Origin: PALSA-505 sp963702235
GTDB taxonomy: Bacteria > Actinomycetota > Actinomycetes > Streptosporangiales > Streptosporangiaceae
DNA: 64,000 nucleotides
Assembly: GCA_963702235.1 (NCBI GenBank)
Contig: CAVPBZ010000013.1
Location: forward strand, 124,001-188,000
Direction of reading: 5' to 3'
Part shown: positions 33,315 to 43,602 of the stretch, one piece after another
How positions within the stretch are numbered: the stretch's first letter is position 1
Layout: every line of letters starts with the position of its first letter
Made by a program: the position numbers and the translations under genes
The notes under the pieces: model-generated
Told to the model about the DNA's origin: nothing
The model's input: the letters and a program-made list of their open reading frames with translations, nothing else
The model's database searches: none

Positions 33315-33797
33315 ATGAACAACGCACTGACGCTGCATCGCATGCTGCTGGAGAAAGACATCCCGCACGAGATCGTCCGGCTGCCCAGAAGGATCTCGTC
33401 GGCCGATCAGCTGCCTGCCGTCCTCGCGCTGCCCGCGAAGCGCTGTCTCGCCGTACGCCTGTACGAGGTGGACGACCAGCATGCCGCGGTCATCGCCCGG
33501 CCGGATCTGGTCGTCCCGGTCCTGGCGGTACGGAACGCCACCGGCGGCCGCCGCGTGCGCGCCGCCAGCGACGACACCATCAGCTCGGTGACCGGCTATG
33601 CGGCCGGGCTGGTCGCGCCCGTTGCGCTGCCCGACACGGTTCCGGTTTACGTGGACCAGGCGGTGGCCGACCAGGGCGACGACGCGACGATCGTCTACAC
33701 CGCGACCGGTGAATCCGGCACCGCGCTGGGCATCGGGCTGGCCGGCCTGCTCGCCACCTGCGCCGCGAAGCCCGCCGCACTCGCCGGACGGCAATAA
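33315..33797 (+). CDS. YbaK/EbsC-type aminoacyl-tRNA deacylase
   Basis: This 160-residue protein has the YbaK/ProX fold: MLLEKDIPHEIVRLP start, the conserved Lys in LPAKRCLAVRLYEVDD, and TGYAAGLVAPVALPDTVPV. Family members hydrolyse misacylated tRNAs, such as Cys-tRNA-Pro, in trans. It starts at ATG 33315 behind GGAGG. It is the first of a rightward run with DUF6049, murJ and sigM. Confidence 0.85.
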   Translation: MNNALTLHRMLLEKDIPHEIVRLPRRISSADQLPAVLALPAKRCLAVRLYEVDDQHAAVIARPDLVVPVLAVRNATGGRRVRAASDDTISSVTGYAAGLVAPVALPDTVPVYVDQAVADQGDDATIVYTATGESGTALGIGLAGLLATCAAKPAALAGRQ

Positions 33798-33807
33798 CAT
33801 TTCAGCC

Positions 33808-36188
33808 GTGCCACCTACCCACGCCTCGCCGGGCCGGACAGAAGTGACGGGCCCGGCGGGCCGGACCCGATGGCCGGCATGGGCACCGCGGGCTGCGGGC
33901 CTCGCGGGAACGGTGGCGGCCGCGCTCGCGGTCGCCATCGCGCCCTTCTCCGCGGCACTCGGCCAGCAGGCGCGGGGCCAGCACGCACAGAGCCAGCAGG
34001 CATCCAGCCGGCCAGCGCAGTCGGAACGGCAGCTGTCCGTCGCCATCGAGTCGGTCAGCCCGCAGTGGGCAACACCCGGTCACCTGGTGACCGTGACCGG
34101 CATCGTCAGCAACACCGCGGCGACGCCGGTGCAGGGATTGTCCGTCCAGCTGCGATCGTCACTGACCCCGCTGGGCAACAAATCCGTGCTGGCGTCCTAC
34201 GCGGCCGGCACCTACGCGGCGGACTACCCGGTCCCGGGCGCCCCGGTGCCGGTGCCCGGCGTCATCCCGGCGGGCGGCGAGGTGCACTGGACGGCCACGC
34301 TGCAGCCCTCGGCCGTGGGCATGACCCAGTTCGGCGTCTACCCGCTGGCCGCCCAGGTATGGACCAGCACCGGCGTAGCGGCCGCCACCGACAGGACGTT
34401 CCTGCCGTTCTGGCCCGGCGGCCCGGCCGCTCAGCGGCCGCGGCCGCTGAGCATCGGCTGGGTCTGGCCGCTCATCGATCAGCCGTACCAGGCGGCCTGT
34501 CCGGCGTTGCTCAGCAACGGCTTGCCCGGCCGCCTTGCGCCAGGCGGCCGCCTGGGCGAGCTGCTCACCGCGGGCGCGGCGTATTCGTCCGCTGACCACC
34601 TGACCTGGGCGATCGACCCCGCGCTCGTGCAGAATGCGCAGGCCATGAGCGGCCGCTATTCCGTCGGCGGCAACGCTGGCTGCGGCGACGCCACGCCGAT
34701 GCGAGGCAGCAGCACCGCCCGCACCTGGCTGCACGGGCTGTCCAGTGCCACGTCCGGGCAGCAGGTCTTTCTCACTCCGTACGCTGACGTGGACGTCGCG
34801 GCCCTCAGTCATGAAGGCCTCGACGCTGACCTGGCCAACGCGTTCACCCTGCGCTCTGTCGGCGAGAAGATCCTGCACCTGCCGGCGAGCAGCGACACGA
34901 TCGCGTGGCCGGACAACGGCCTGGCCGACACGGGCGTGCTCGGCAGTCTCGCGGCCAGCGGGATCAGCACGGTGGTGCTCGACTCCACCGTGATGCCGCC
35001 GTCTCGCCTGCCCCTGTCCGGCCTGCCGCCGAGCTATACGCCGAGCGCGCAGACCACGGCGGCCTCGAGCTTCGGCACGTCGCTGAACGTGCTGCTCGCC
35101 GACCACACGATCACGCAGATCCTGAGCGCGGGGAGCGCGGCCGGGCCGGCCCGGGCACGACTTTCGCCACCACGCAGCGATTCCTCGCCGAGACAGCCAT
35201 GATCGTCGCGGAGAGCCCTCAGCTGGCCCGGAGCCTCGTGGTGACACCGCCGCGGCGGTGGAACCCTGCTCCCGGCCTGGCGGGCGACCTGCTCAGCGGG
35301 ACCGCGCGGGCACCGTGGCTGAAGCCGGCCAGCCTGGCTAGCCTGGCCTCGGCCAAGAACCCCACCGGGCGGGTCCGGCACCAGGCGCCGCCCTCCAAGC
35401 TGGTGACCAGGGGCGAGCTCAGCCCGGCCTATCTCAGGAAGATCCAGGCCCTCGACACAGCCATCAGGCTGCAGGGGAGCATCCTCACCCCGGCCGTCCC
35501 CGGCTACCTGCACACGGCCGTCGCCGCCCTGGAATCATCGGCCTGGCGCGGCCGCTCGCAGGCAGCGGTCCGGCAGGATCTGGCCGACCGGGTGCTCCGC
35601 TACGTCACGATCCAGGGCAAGAAGGTCGCCATCATCGACCGCGGGCAGATAACGCTCAGCGGCTCATCCGGCAAGGTGCCCATATCGATCTCCAACCACC
35701 TGCCGCAGACCGTCCAGGTCCGGCTGCACGTCCGCGTCCCCGCCGACAAGAGGCTCACCGTCGGCTCAGCCAACATCATGGTGTCCATCCCGTCGGGGAA
35801 GACCACGACGATCAGGGTCTCCGTGCACTCCCCGACGGTCGGGGTGACCGATCTCACGCTCGGGCTGCTCACCCCGGACGGCAGGCTGCTGCCTGGCTCG
35901 CTGGTGCGGCTGACCCTGCGCGCGACCCGGTTCGGCACGCTCGCCCTGGTGATCATGTGCGTGGCACTCGCGGTTTTCGTGCTGACCTCGGCCGCCCGGG
36001 CGATCAGGCGGGCGCGCCGGGACGGGAGCGGCGGCCCGGGTGGGCCGCAACACGACAATCCCTCAGCCGATCCACCAGGTCCGGTGGCCGAAACGGGTAG
36101 CGTCGTGTCTGGCGACGACCTCGCGCACGACCACCCGCCGGAGGATCCGGATGAGTACGCCGACGCACGGGGCCGGGCGAGCCGCTGA
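33808..36188 (+). CDS. DUF6049 family secreted/membrane protein, frame broken by one missing base
   Basis: It starts at GTG 33808 with a signal segment (GLAGTVAAALAVAIAPFSAA). The first frame runs to about 35145 (LLADHTITQILSAGSAAG), then the coding sense moves to the next frame (PGTTFATTQRFLAETAM) and continues to TGA 36186-36188. With one base restored it is about 794 residues. The mature part is extracytoplasmic and ends with a TM segment (FGTLALVIMCVALAVFVLTS) and a cytoplasmic tail. Actinobacteria carry this protein directly upstream of murJ, which suggests an envelope role. The last 38 bp overlap murJ. Confidence 0.75.
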
Positions 36189-38678
36189 CCGCGGCCGCGG
36201 GGAACCCCCTCGGCGCGAGCCGCCGCCCGGCGATCCTGCGTACCCCCCGAACGGGACCGACGTGCCCCCCGACGGCGAGAACTGGCCGGTGAGGGAGCCG
36301 CCGCGCGCCCCGGAACGGCCGCCCGGCAACGGCGGGCAACCGTCCCGCGCGCCGTGGCGTCCCTCACGCGCCGCCGCCGAACCGCCCCGTTCGCCCCGGC
36401 AACCCCCGCCGGCGGCCAGTCACCCCGCACCACCAGGCAGCCGCCCCGCACTCCCGCACCGCAACCGCGTGCGCCCGGACAGGACTCTCGATCCCTGGAC
36501 CAGCCCCCGCGCCGCCCGGAGCACGACCAGCGCCGCCCCGACTACGGCCAGCAGGACGCCGGCCAGCCCCCGCGCCGCCCGGACCAGTACCCGCGCGACC
36601 CAGCCGCCTACCCGCGTCGGCCCGACCGCGACCAGCGCCGCCCGGAGCAGTACCCGCGCCGGCCCGGCCGCGACCAGCGGGACCAGGACCAGCCCGCGCG
36701 CCGCCCGGACTACGGCCCGCGCCGCCCCCGCGACGACCCGCGCGACCTGCGCCGCCCGGAGCCGGACTCGCGCCGGCCCGGGCCGTACCCGCGCGACCCG
36801 GCCTCGTACCCGCGCGACCCAGACGGGTACCCGCGCAACCCGGGCGGGTACCCGGGTTCCGCCGGGCAGCAGCGCCGTCCTGCGACGCAGTATCCGCGCG
36901 ATTCCCGGCAGCCCGGACCGCCCGGGCAGGCCGCCCCGCCGGGCAGGCCGTCTTCCTGGCCCGGCCGCGGCCCGCGGCGGTCGCCCGCACCTGGTGAGTC
37001 CGACGCCAGCCTGCTGCGGTCCAGCGGCGGGATGGCGCTCGGCACGCTCGCCTCCCGGATCACCGGCTTCCTGCGCACGCTCCTGCTCGCCTACGCGATC
37101 GGCTCGGCCGACCTCGGGAACGCCTACAACGACGCCAACACGCTGCCGAACGTCGTCTACGACCTGATGCTCGGCGGCATCCTGACCAGCGTCGTCGTCC
37201 CGCTACTGGTCGCCGCGGCCAGGCGGGACCCGGATCGCGGCGAAGGCTACTTCCAGCGCATCTTCACCCTGGGCGTGATGGCACTCGGCGCGATCACGCT
37301 GGTCGCGACCCTGGCCGCTGCGCTCATCGTGGATCTGTACGCAGGCTCGATCCCTGGCGCCGAGCGGCACGTGATGGTGGTGTTCGCCTACTTCTTCATC
37401 CCGCAGATCTTCTTCTACGGGGTGAGCTCGCTGGCCGGGGCGATCCTCAACGCCCGCGGGCGGTTTGCCGCGCCCATGTGGACGCCTGTGATCAATAACG
37501 TCGTGGTGATCCTGATCCTGCTGATGTACGTCGCCGTGGCGGGCCTCGGCCACACCCCGGCCAACATCACGCCCGGCGAGGTCAGGCTGCTCGGCATCGG
37601 CACCACGCTCGGCATCATCGCGCAGACCGCGGCGCTGCTGCCCGCGCTGCTGCGGTCCGGCTTCCGGCCCAGGCCCACGTTCAGCTTCCGCCGCGCCGAG
37701 ATAGCGGAGATCGGCCGGATGGCCGGCTGGCTGGCCGGCTACGTGGTCACCACGCAGGTCGCGTTCTTCACTACGGTACGGGTGGCCAACAACGCCTCCG
37801 TGCACGCCCCGACCGCGGGCTTCTCCGCCTATACCTACGCCTACCAGCTGTTCCAGATGCCCTACGCGATCGTCGGCATCTCGGTCATCACCGCGCTGCT
37901 GCCGCGGATGGCCGCGCACGCGTCGGCCCGCCGCTACTCCCGGGTCCGGGCGGACTTCTCCACCGGCGTCAGGCTCTCCTCGGTGATCGTGGTGCCGTCC
38001 GCGCTGCTGCTCGCGGTGCTGGGCGGCCCGCTCGCCGAGATGCTGTTCCGGCACGGCAGCACGACCCTGGCCGGAGCGCACTACATCGGCGACGTGTTCT
38101 CCGTGTTCGCGCTCGGGCTCGTCCCGTACATGACGTTCCAGTTGCTGCTGCGGGTCTTCTACTCGCTGCATGACAGCCGCACCCCGTTCTTCATCGGCGT
38201 GGCCACGATGACGACCAGCATCACGCTCAACGTGATCGCGCTCACCACGCTGCCGGCCGCCCACGTGGTGGAGGGGCTCGCGGCCAGCTTCGGCCTGGCC
38301 AACCTCGTCGGGGCCATCCTGGCCTGGCGGCTGCTCATCCGCCGGGTGGGCAGCCTCGACGGGCGGGCGATCACCAGAAGCCTGGTCAAGATGTACGTCG
38401 CGGCCATCCCTGCGGCCCTGTTCGCCCTCGAGATGGGCTTCGCCGTGGGCGTGGTCATCCACCCCGGGTTCGCCTACGGGCTGGTTACGGTGCTGCTCGG
38501 CGGCGGCGGCGGGCTGCTCCTCTACGTGCTGTTCGCCCGGGGCCTGCACCTGCGGGAGATCGCCAACCTGATGGCCACGATCGGCGGCAGGTTCGGCGGC
38601 AGGCGGGCCGGGCCGGGCACCCGGCCGTTGCCGCCCGGCCAGGGCCGCGGCGGCCCGGCAGGCCGCCGCCGAAGGTAA
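36151..38678 (+). CDS. murJ: Lipid II flippase MurJ (MviN) with long Pro/Arg-rich N-terminal extension
   Basis: The best ribosome site (GGAGG at 36141-36145) precedes ATG 36151, which opens a proline-rich frame (STPTHGAGRAADRG, AYPPNGTDVPPDG). The conserved protein is in another frame from about 36450: many PRRPD-type units, then GGMALGTLASRITGFLRTL and NAYNDANTLPNVVYDLM. Fourteen-odd TM segments follow to 38678. Either one base is missing near 36450, or translation starts later (GTG 36354 in frame). MurJ flips lipid II for peptidoglycan synthesis. The next gene supplies the pseudokinase that is fused to MviN in mycobacteria. Confidence 0.88.
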
Positions 38679-38930
38679 CCGGCACCGTGGCGGCCGGCCC
38701 GGCGCCCCCGCCCGGCGGCCCCCGCGGGGTGAAATCCCAGGTGCCGACAGGTACATTCGGGGTTCGGTGGGATAACGGTTTGTCCGGCCGGCGCACGGCA
38801 ACTCCATATCGCGTTGCTCACGTCTTAGCATGGTGTGCAGCGCCTGTGCGAGTTACCGCGTCGCGGTACGGCCAACTGCCGGGGCTCGGAGGGAGAGTCG
38901 AGGGCTGGCCCCGCTCTCGAGAGCAGACGT

Positions 38931-40478
38931 ATGAGCCTGTTTACATCTGAGCCCGGAGCCCGGCTAGCCGATCGATACCGGCTAGAGGACAGGGTGAACG
39001 CCGCCGGCGGCTGGGCGGCCTGGAAGGCGATCGACGAAACGCTCGCCCGCGCCGTCACGGTGCTTACTTTCGCGGCCGACTTCCCGCGCGTCTCGGAGGT
39101 CGTCACTGCCGCACGCGCGGCCAGCAGGCTCAGCGACGCCCGGCTGGCCCAGGTGTTCGACGTCGAGGACGGTGGCGACGACCGGGCCTACATCGTGATG
39201 GAGTGGGTGGCCGGCGACTCCCTTGACGACCTGCTCGGCAACGGCCCGCTGGACCCGGCGCACGGCGTCACGCTCATCACCGAGGCATCCAAGGCCCTGG
39301 CCGGGGCGCACGCGGCCGGGCTGTCCCACCTCTGCCTCACCCCCAGGTCGCTGCGCTGGACACCGGGTGGCGGGGTCAAGCTCGTCGGGCTGGGCGTCAA
39401 CGCCGCGCTGGCGAACATCACCGCCGACGATCCCGCGCTGGCCGACACGCAGGGCCTCGGCAAGCTCCTCTACGCCACCCTGACCGGTCACTGGGCGGGA
39501 CTGGAGAACACCGCGCTGCCGCCCGCCCCCATGGCCGAGGGACAGCCCCGCAGCCCGCGGCAGGTCCGGGCCGGAGTTCCCGCCGCGATCGACGCCGTCG
39601 CCTGCGAGGCGCTGTTCCAGCGGCCACGCCGGGGCCGGCCGCCGGTGACCACCCCGGCCCTGCTCGCCCAGGCTCTGGCCGAGGTCACCCCGGTGCCGCA
39701 GCGGCCGGGCGGGCCCCCGGTGGACACCTTCGGCGGCCAGCGGCTGACCGGGACCGACCGCGCGGAGACGTTCGCCTGGGCACCAGGCGCCGGCAACGGT
39801 CACCGGAGGCAGCAGCAGCAGCGACGTTCCCAGCCCGCGCCGGGGCAGCGGGCCGTGACCACGAGCGCGGTGATCGCCATCATCATCGTGGTCGTCCTGA
39901 CCGCGATCGGAGTGGGCGGCTGGATGCTCAGCCGCCACAAGTCCGGCGGCACCGTCACGCACGGCCAGAGCCAGCGGCCTACCGCCGTTGCCGCCGATGG
40001 CGTGCTCAAGCCGGTGAGCGCGCACGGATTCGACCCGCTCACGTCGGTGTCCCAGGATTCGCACAACGAGAACGACCAGTACGCCGCCCAGGCGATTGAC
40101 GGCAGTACAAAGACGTTCTGGTACACGCAGTACTACTTCAGCCCCCAGTTCGGCAACCTGAAGAAGGGCACCGGGCTGATTCTCGACATGGGGAAACCGG
40201 TACGGCTCAGCTCCCTGCAGGTTCTCTTCGGGTCAAGCTGCTGCTCGCAGGTGCAGATCATGGTCGGCGACGACAACACCCGCGCACCGTCGGTGCTGTC
40301 CTCTTTCACCACCGTCGCCCGGTCCAGTACCGCGACCGGGAACACCACCCTCCGCGTGACCAGCAAGGCCAGGGGACGCTACGTCCTCATCTGGTTCACT
40401 AGGCTGGCCCCGCTATCGGGCATCTCCGGCCGGTACGGAGCCCAGGTTTACAACATCCAGGCCAGGGGCACAGGCTGA
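38931..40478 (+). CDS. Membrane pseudokinase with extracellular discoidin-like domain
   Basis: It starts at ATG 38931; 515 residues. A protein-kinase-like domain spans about 14-270 (LADRYRLEDRVNAAGGWAAW, YIVMEWVAGDSLDDLL). The catalytic marks are gone: no Lys in the VTVLTF strand, HRD replaced by SHLCLTPRS, and no DFG (LVGLGVNA). One TM segment lies at about 309-333. The C-terminal domain resembles a galactose-binding/discoidin fold (AIDGSTKTFWYT, LILDMGKPVRLSSLQV). This matches the pseudokinase part of mycobacterial MviN, which binds a FHA protein when phosphorylated. Confidence 0.85.
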   Translation: MSLFTSEPGARLADRYRLEDRVNAAGGWAAWKAIDETLARAVTVLTFAADFPRVSEVVTAARAASRLSDARLAQVFDVEDGGDDRAYIVMEWVAGDSLDDLLGNGPLDPAHGVTLITEASKALAGAHAAGLSHLCLTPRSLRWTPGGGVKLVGLGVNAALANITADDPALADTQGLGKLLYATLTGHWAGLENTALPPAPMAEGQPRSPRQVRAGVPAAIDAVACEALFQRPRRGRPPVTTPALLAQALAEVTPVPQRPGGPPVDTFGGQRLTGTDRAETFAWAPGAGNGHRRQQQQRRSQPAPGQRAVTTSAVIAIIIVVVLTAIGVGGWMLSRHKSGGTVTHGQSQRPTAVAADGVLKPVSAHGFDPLTSVSQDSHNENDQYAAQAIDGSTKTFWYTQYYFSPQFGNLKKGTGLILDMGKPVRLSSLQVLFGSSCCSQVQIMVGDDNTRAPSVLSSFTTVARSSTATGNTTLRVTSKARGRYVLIWFTRLAPLSGISGRYGAQVYNIQARGTG

Positions 40479-41269
40479 ACCTCCGGCGGGCTCCCGAGGA
40501 CGGCCGGTCAGACGCCGAGCTGCTGCGCCGCCACGCGGAAGGTGACGCCGACGCGTTCGGCGAGCTGTTCCGCCGCCACCGCGACCGGCTCTGGGCCGTG
40601 GCGCTGCGCACGCTGCACGACCCCGACGACGCCGCCGACGCCCTGCAGGAAGCGATGATCTCCGCGTTCCGCCGGGCAGCGGAATTCCGCGGCGAGGCCG
40701 CGGTGACCACCTGGCTGCACCGGATCGTCGTGAACGCCTGCCTGGACCAGCTGCGGCGCAAGGCGGCCAGGCCGACCGTGCCGGCCGACGACGAGGCAGC
40801 ACTGGATGCACTCGGCCAGCGGCTCGGCGGGCCGACTCCGGACCCGACGCTGGCCAGCGACACCGCGCTCGACGTGGCGGCCGCGCTGCAGCTGCTGCCG
40901 GCCGGGCAGCGGGCGGCGCTCGTCCTGGTGGACATGCTCGGCTACTCGGTCACCGTGGCCGCGGACGTGCTCGGCGTCTCGCCCGGCACGGTGAAGAGCC
41001 GCTGCGCCCGCGGCCGGGCCAGGCTGCTGCCGCACCTGGCGCACCTGCGCGAGTCCGGGCAGCTACCGGACCAGCCACGGAACCAGACGGCCGCCGGGCA
41101 CGTCTCACCATCGCCGGGCATAACGCCCGGACAGAACGCACGGCCCGCGGCCGCCGCCCGCACCGGCGGCCTGCTCGCGAGCGAGGCCGGTCCGGGGTAC
41201 GCGGCCGCGCCGGCTGACCAGGCAACAGCCGAGGAGGGGGGGAGCACCGATCATGACGGGTCATTGTGA
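40475..41269 (+). CDS. sigM: SigM-like ECF sigma factor, start codon unusual
   Basis: Region 2 is SDAELLRRHAEGDADAFGEL then FRRHRDRLWAVALRTL and DDAADALQEAMISAFRRA. Region 4 is LQLLPAGQRAALVLVDMLGY then LGVSPGTVKSRCARGRARL. The first ATG/GTG/TTG in frame is GTG 40598, which would delete half of region 2. The only plausible upstream start is CTG 40475, which overlaps the TGA of the pseudokinase gene (CTGA). The position between murJ and trxB matches sigM of mycobacteria. The anti-sigma gene follows, overlapping by 17 bp. Confidence 0.8.
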   Translation: MNLRRAPEDGRSDAELLRRHAEGDADAFGELFRRHRDRLWAVALRTLHDPDDAADALQEAMISAFRRAAEFRGEAAVTTWLHRIVVNACLDQLRRKAARPTVPADDEAALDALGQRLGGPTPDPTLASDTALDVAAALQLLPAGQRAALVLVDMLGYSVTVAADVLGVSPGTVKSRCARGRARLLPHLAHLRESGQLPDQPRNQTAAGHVSPSPGITPGQNARPAAAARTGGLLASEAGPGYAAAPADQATAEEGGSTDHDGSL

Positions 41270-42179
41270 TGCGGACGTCCTCGCCGAGTTCCGCGAGGGA
41301 CTCCTCGGCAGGCGCCGGACGGCACGCATCCGCGCGCACCTGGCCGGGTGCTCCCGCTGCGCGGCCCTCTCCACCGGGCTCGCCGAGGTCAGCACGCTGC
41401 TGGCCAGCGCCCCCGTGCCGAGGATGCCCGACGAGCTGGTGGCCCGGCTGGACGGCGTGCTGGCCGCCGAGTCCGCAGCCCGGGCGCAGGCCGCAGCCCC
41501 GGCCGCGGCGGCGGGAGATACCGGCGCCGCCCCCGACGGCCATGGTGCGGCCCGCGACAGCACCGGCTCGCCCCGCGGGCCGAGCCGCCGGCGCGGCGCC
41601 AGGACCCGGCCCGCCCGCCAGCCGCGGCCCTGGGGCGGCACAGCGCTGCGAGCGGCCTCGGTTGCCGCCGCGGTCCTGGTGGTCGCCGGCGGCGGCTACG
41701 GCGTGTCTACGCTGCTGCAGGGCGGCACCAGCGGCCCGTCCGCGGCCAGCGGACCGGCGCACAGTCAGCAGCGGACCGGGCGCAACCCGTTCCACAATTC
41801 GCGGGCCGGCGGAGGCTTCCAGCCGAACATCAAAGCGCCCGGGGACCTGCCCGTGCTCCACAGCGGCACAAACTACCTCCCCGGCCAGCTAGCCGCCCAG
41901 GCGGAGGCGGTGCTGGCCGGCTATGCCACCGGCTTCACCGGGAAAACGCCTCCCCTCGTGGCCGTCGCTACCGCCACGCAGAAGAGCTGTGTGCATCTGG
42001 TCACCGGCGCGACGCTGCTGCGCCTGCTCGACGTGGCGCGCTACAACGGGCAGCCAGCCATGATCATTATGCTAGCGGCCTCGGGCGGGCAGCCCGGGCA
42101 GGTCTGGGTCGTCGGCCCCGGCTGCTCGTCCAGCGGCAGTGACCTCATCACTCACACCCAGCTGACCGGCACCGGCTGA
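41253..42179 (+). CDS. Zinc-binding anti-sigma factor with TM and extracytoplasmic domain
   Basis: This 308-residue protein has an N-terminal ZAS motif (RAHLAGCSRCAALS: His, Cys, Cys) like RsrA/RsmA-type anti-sigma factors. A Pro/Ala-rich linker follows, then a TM segment at about 133-153 (ALRAASVAAAVLVVAGGGYG). The extracytoplasmic domain contains two Cys (KSCVHLV and GPGCSSS). It probably holds the SigM-like factor at the membrane and senses an envelope or redox signal. It starts at ATG 41253 behind GGAGGGGGG. Confidence 0.85.
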   Translation: MTGHCDADVLAEFREGLLGRRRTARIRAHLAGCSRCAALSTGLAEVSTLLASAPVPRMPDELVARLDGVLAAESAARAQAAAPAAAAGDTGAAPDGHGAARDSTGSPRGPSRRRGARTRPARQPRPWGGTALRAASVAAAVLVVAGGGYGVSTLLQGGTSGPSAASGPAHSQQRTGRNPFHNSRAGGGFQPNIKAPGDLPVLHSGTNYLPGQLAAQAEAVLAGYATGFTGKTPPLVAVATATQKSCVHLVTGATLLRLLDVARYNGQPAMIIMLAASGGQPGQVWVVGPGCSSSGSDLITHTQLTGTG

Positions 42180-42307
42180 GCCGCCGCACCCGGACGGCGC
42201 GGACCGGGACTCGCCGGCGGGCAGGTGACTGGCGCGTGCCCGTTCGGGAATCTCAGCGCCCTAGGATCCGTTGATGTCCGTGCCAGACAAAGGTGAAGGG
42301 CAAAAAC

Positions 42308-43237
42308 GTGACTAACGTCCGAAATGTGATCATCATCGGCTCCGGGCCCGCGGGGTACACCGCGGCGCTCTATGCGGCCAGGGGTGACCTGTCCCCGCTC
42401 GTCTTCGAGGGCTCGGTCACCGCCGGCGGCGCGCTGATGAACACCACGGACGTCGAGAACTTCCCCGGCTTCCCGGACGGGATCATGGGCCCGGATCTGA
42501 TGGATCACCTGAGAAAGCAGGCCGAACGGTTCGGTGCCGAGCTGGTCGCTGACGACGTGACCGCGGTGGACCTGAAGGCCGATCCCAAGGTGGTCAAGAC
42601 CGACAGCGAGACTTATCTCGCCAAGTCCGTGATCATCGCCAGCGGATCCGGTTACCGCGAGCTCGGCGTGCCGGGCGAGAAGCGGCTGGCCGGCCACGGC
42701 GTGTCCTGGTGCGCTACCTGTGACGGCTTCTTCTTCCGCGGCCAGGACATCGTCGTGGTCGGCGGGGGCGACTCGGCCATGGAAGAGGCGATGTTCCTGA
42801 CCCGGTTCGGCACGGTTACCGTGGTGCACCGCCGCGACAGCCTGCGCGCGTCGAAGATCATGCAGGACCGGGCCATGGCCAATCCGAAGATCACGTTCCT
42901 CTGGAACAGCCAGGTGACGGAGATCGTCGGCGAGGACCGGGTGACCGGCGTGGGCATCCGCAACACCCAGACCGGCGAGGAGCATATCCAGCCGGCCGGC
43001 GGCGTGTTCGTGGCGATCGGCCACGACCCGCGCAGCGAGCTGTTCGCCAGCCAGCTGCCCACCGACGCCGACGGGTACCTGCTGGTCGAGGAGCCGTCCA
43101 CCCGGACCGTCATCGACGGCGTCTTCGCCGCGGGCGACGTGGTGGACCGCACCTACCGCCAGGCGGTGACCGCGGCCGGCACCGGATGTGCCGCGTCGCT
43201 GGACGCCGAGCGCTGGCTGGCCAGCCACGAAAGCTGA
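42308..43237 (+). CDS. trxB: Thioredoxin reductase
   Basis: About 309 residues from GTG 42308 (a GTG five codons earlier is possible). The FAD-binding start is NVIIIGSGPAGYTAALYAAR, the redox-active pair is in GVSWCATCDGFFF, and the NADPH-binding site is DIVVVGGGDSAMEEAMFL. The C-terminal FAD segment is GVFAAGDVVDRTYRQAVTAA. It reduces thioredoxin with NADPH. It sits 41 bp upstream of trxA. Confidence 0.97.
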   Translation: MTNVRNVIIIGSGPAGYTAALYAARGDLSPLVFEGSVTAGGALMNTTDVENFPGFPDGIMGPDLMDHLRKQAERFGAELVADDVTAVDLKADPKVVKTDSETYLAKSVIIASGSGYRELGVPGEKRLAGHGVSWCATCDGFFFRGQDIVVVGGGDSAMEEAMFLTRFGTVTVVHRRDSLRASKIMQDRAMANPKITFLWNSQVTEIVGEDRVTGVGIRNTQTGEEHIQPAGGVFVAIGHDPRSELFASQLPTDADGYLLVEEPSTRTVIDGVFAAGDVVDRTYRQAVTAAGTGCAASLDAERWLASHES

Positions 43238-43278
43238 ACCAACCTTCAACTCACCTTCGCAAACAAGGAGTTATCACC

Positions 43279-43602
43279 GTGGGCGCCACAAAGATCGTGA
43301 CCGACGAGACCTTCGAGGTAGAGGTCCTCAAGAGCGACAAGCCGGTCCTCGTTGACTACTGGGCCGAGTGGTGCGGGCCGTGCCGGATGGTCGCCCCGGT
43401 GCTCGAGGAGATCGCCGCCGAGCACGCCGACAAGATCGACGTGGTCAAGCTGAACATCGACGAGAACCCGGCTATCGCCCAGCGCTACGGGATCCTGCAG
43501 ATTCCCACGCTGAACGTGTTCTCCGGCGGTGAGGTCGTCAAGCAGGTCATCGGGGCCAAGCCGAAGTCAGCACTGCTGCGCGAGCTGGCCGAGTTCATCT
43601 AG
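43279..43602 (+). CDS. trxA: Thioredoxin
   Basis: It starts at GTG 43279 with AAGGAG eight bases upstream; 107 residues. The active site is DYWAEWCGPCRMVAPVLEEI; the cis-Pro loop is GILQIPTLNVFSGG. It is the classical electron donor for disulfide reduction, next to its reductase. The 3' end overlaps the convergent GNAT gene by 8 bp. Confidence 0.97.
   Translation: MGATKIVTDETFEVEVLKSDKPVLVDYWAEWCGPCRMVAPVLEEIAAEHADKIDVVKLNIDENPAIAQRYGILQIPTLNVFSGGEVVKQVIGAKPKSALLRELAEFI

Noticed and set aside
37203..38831. 542-codon minus-strand frame opposite murJ
   Set aside because: Antisense shadow of murJ with low-complexity composition.
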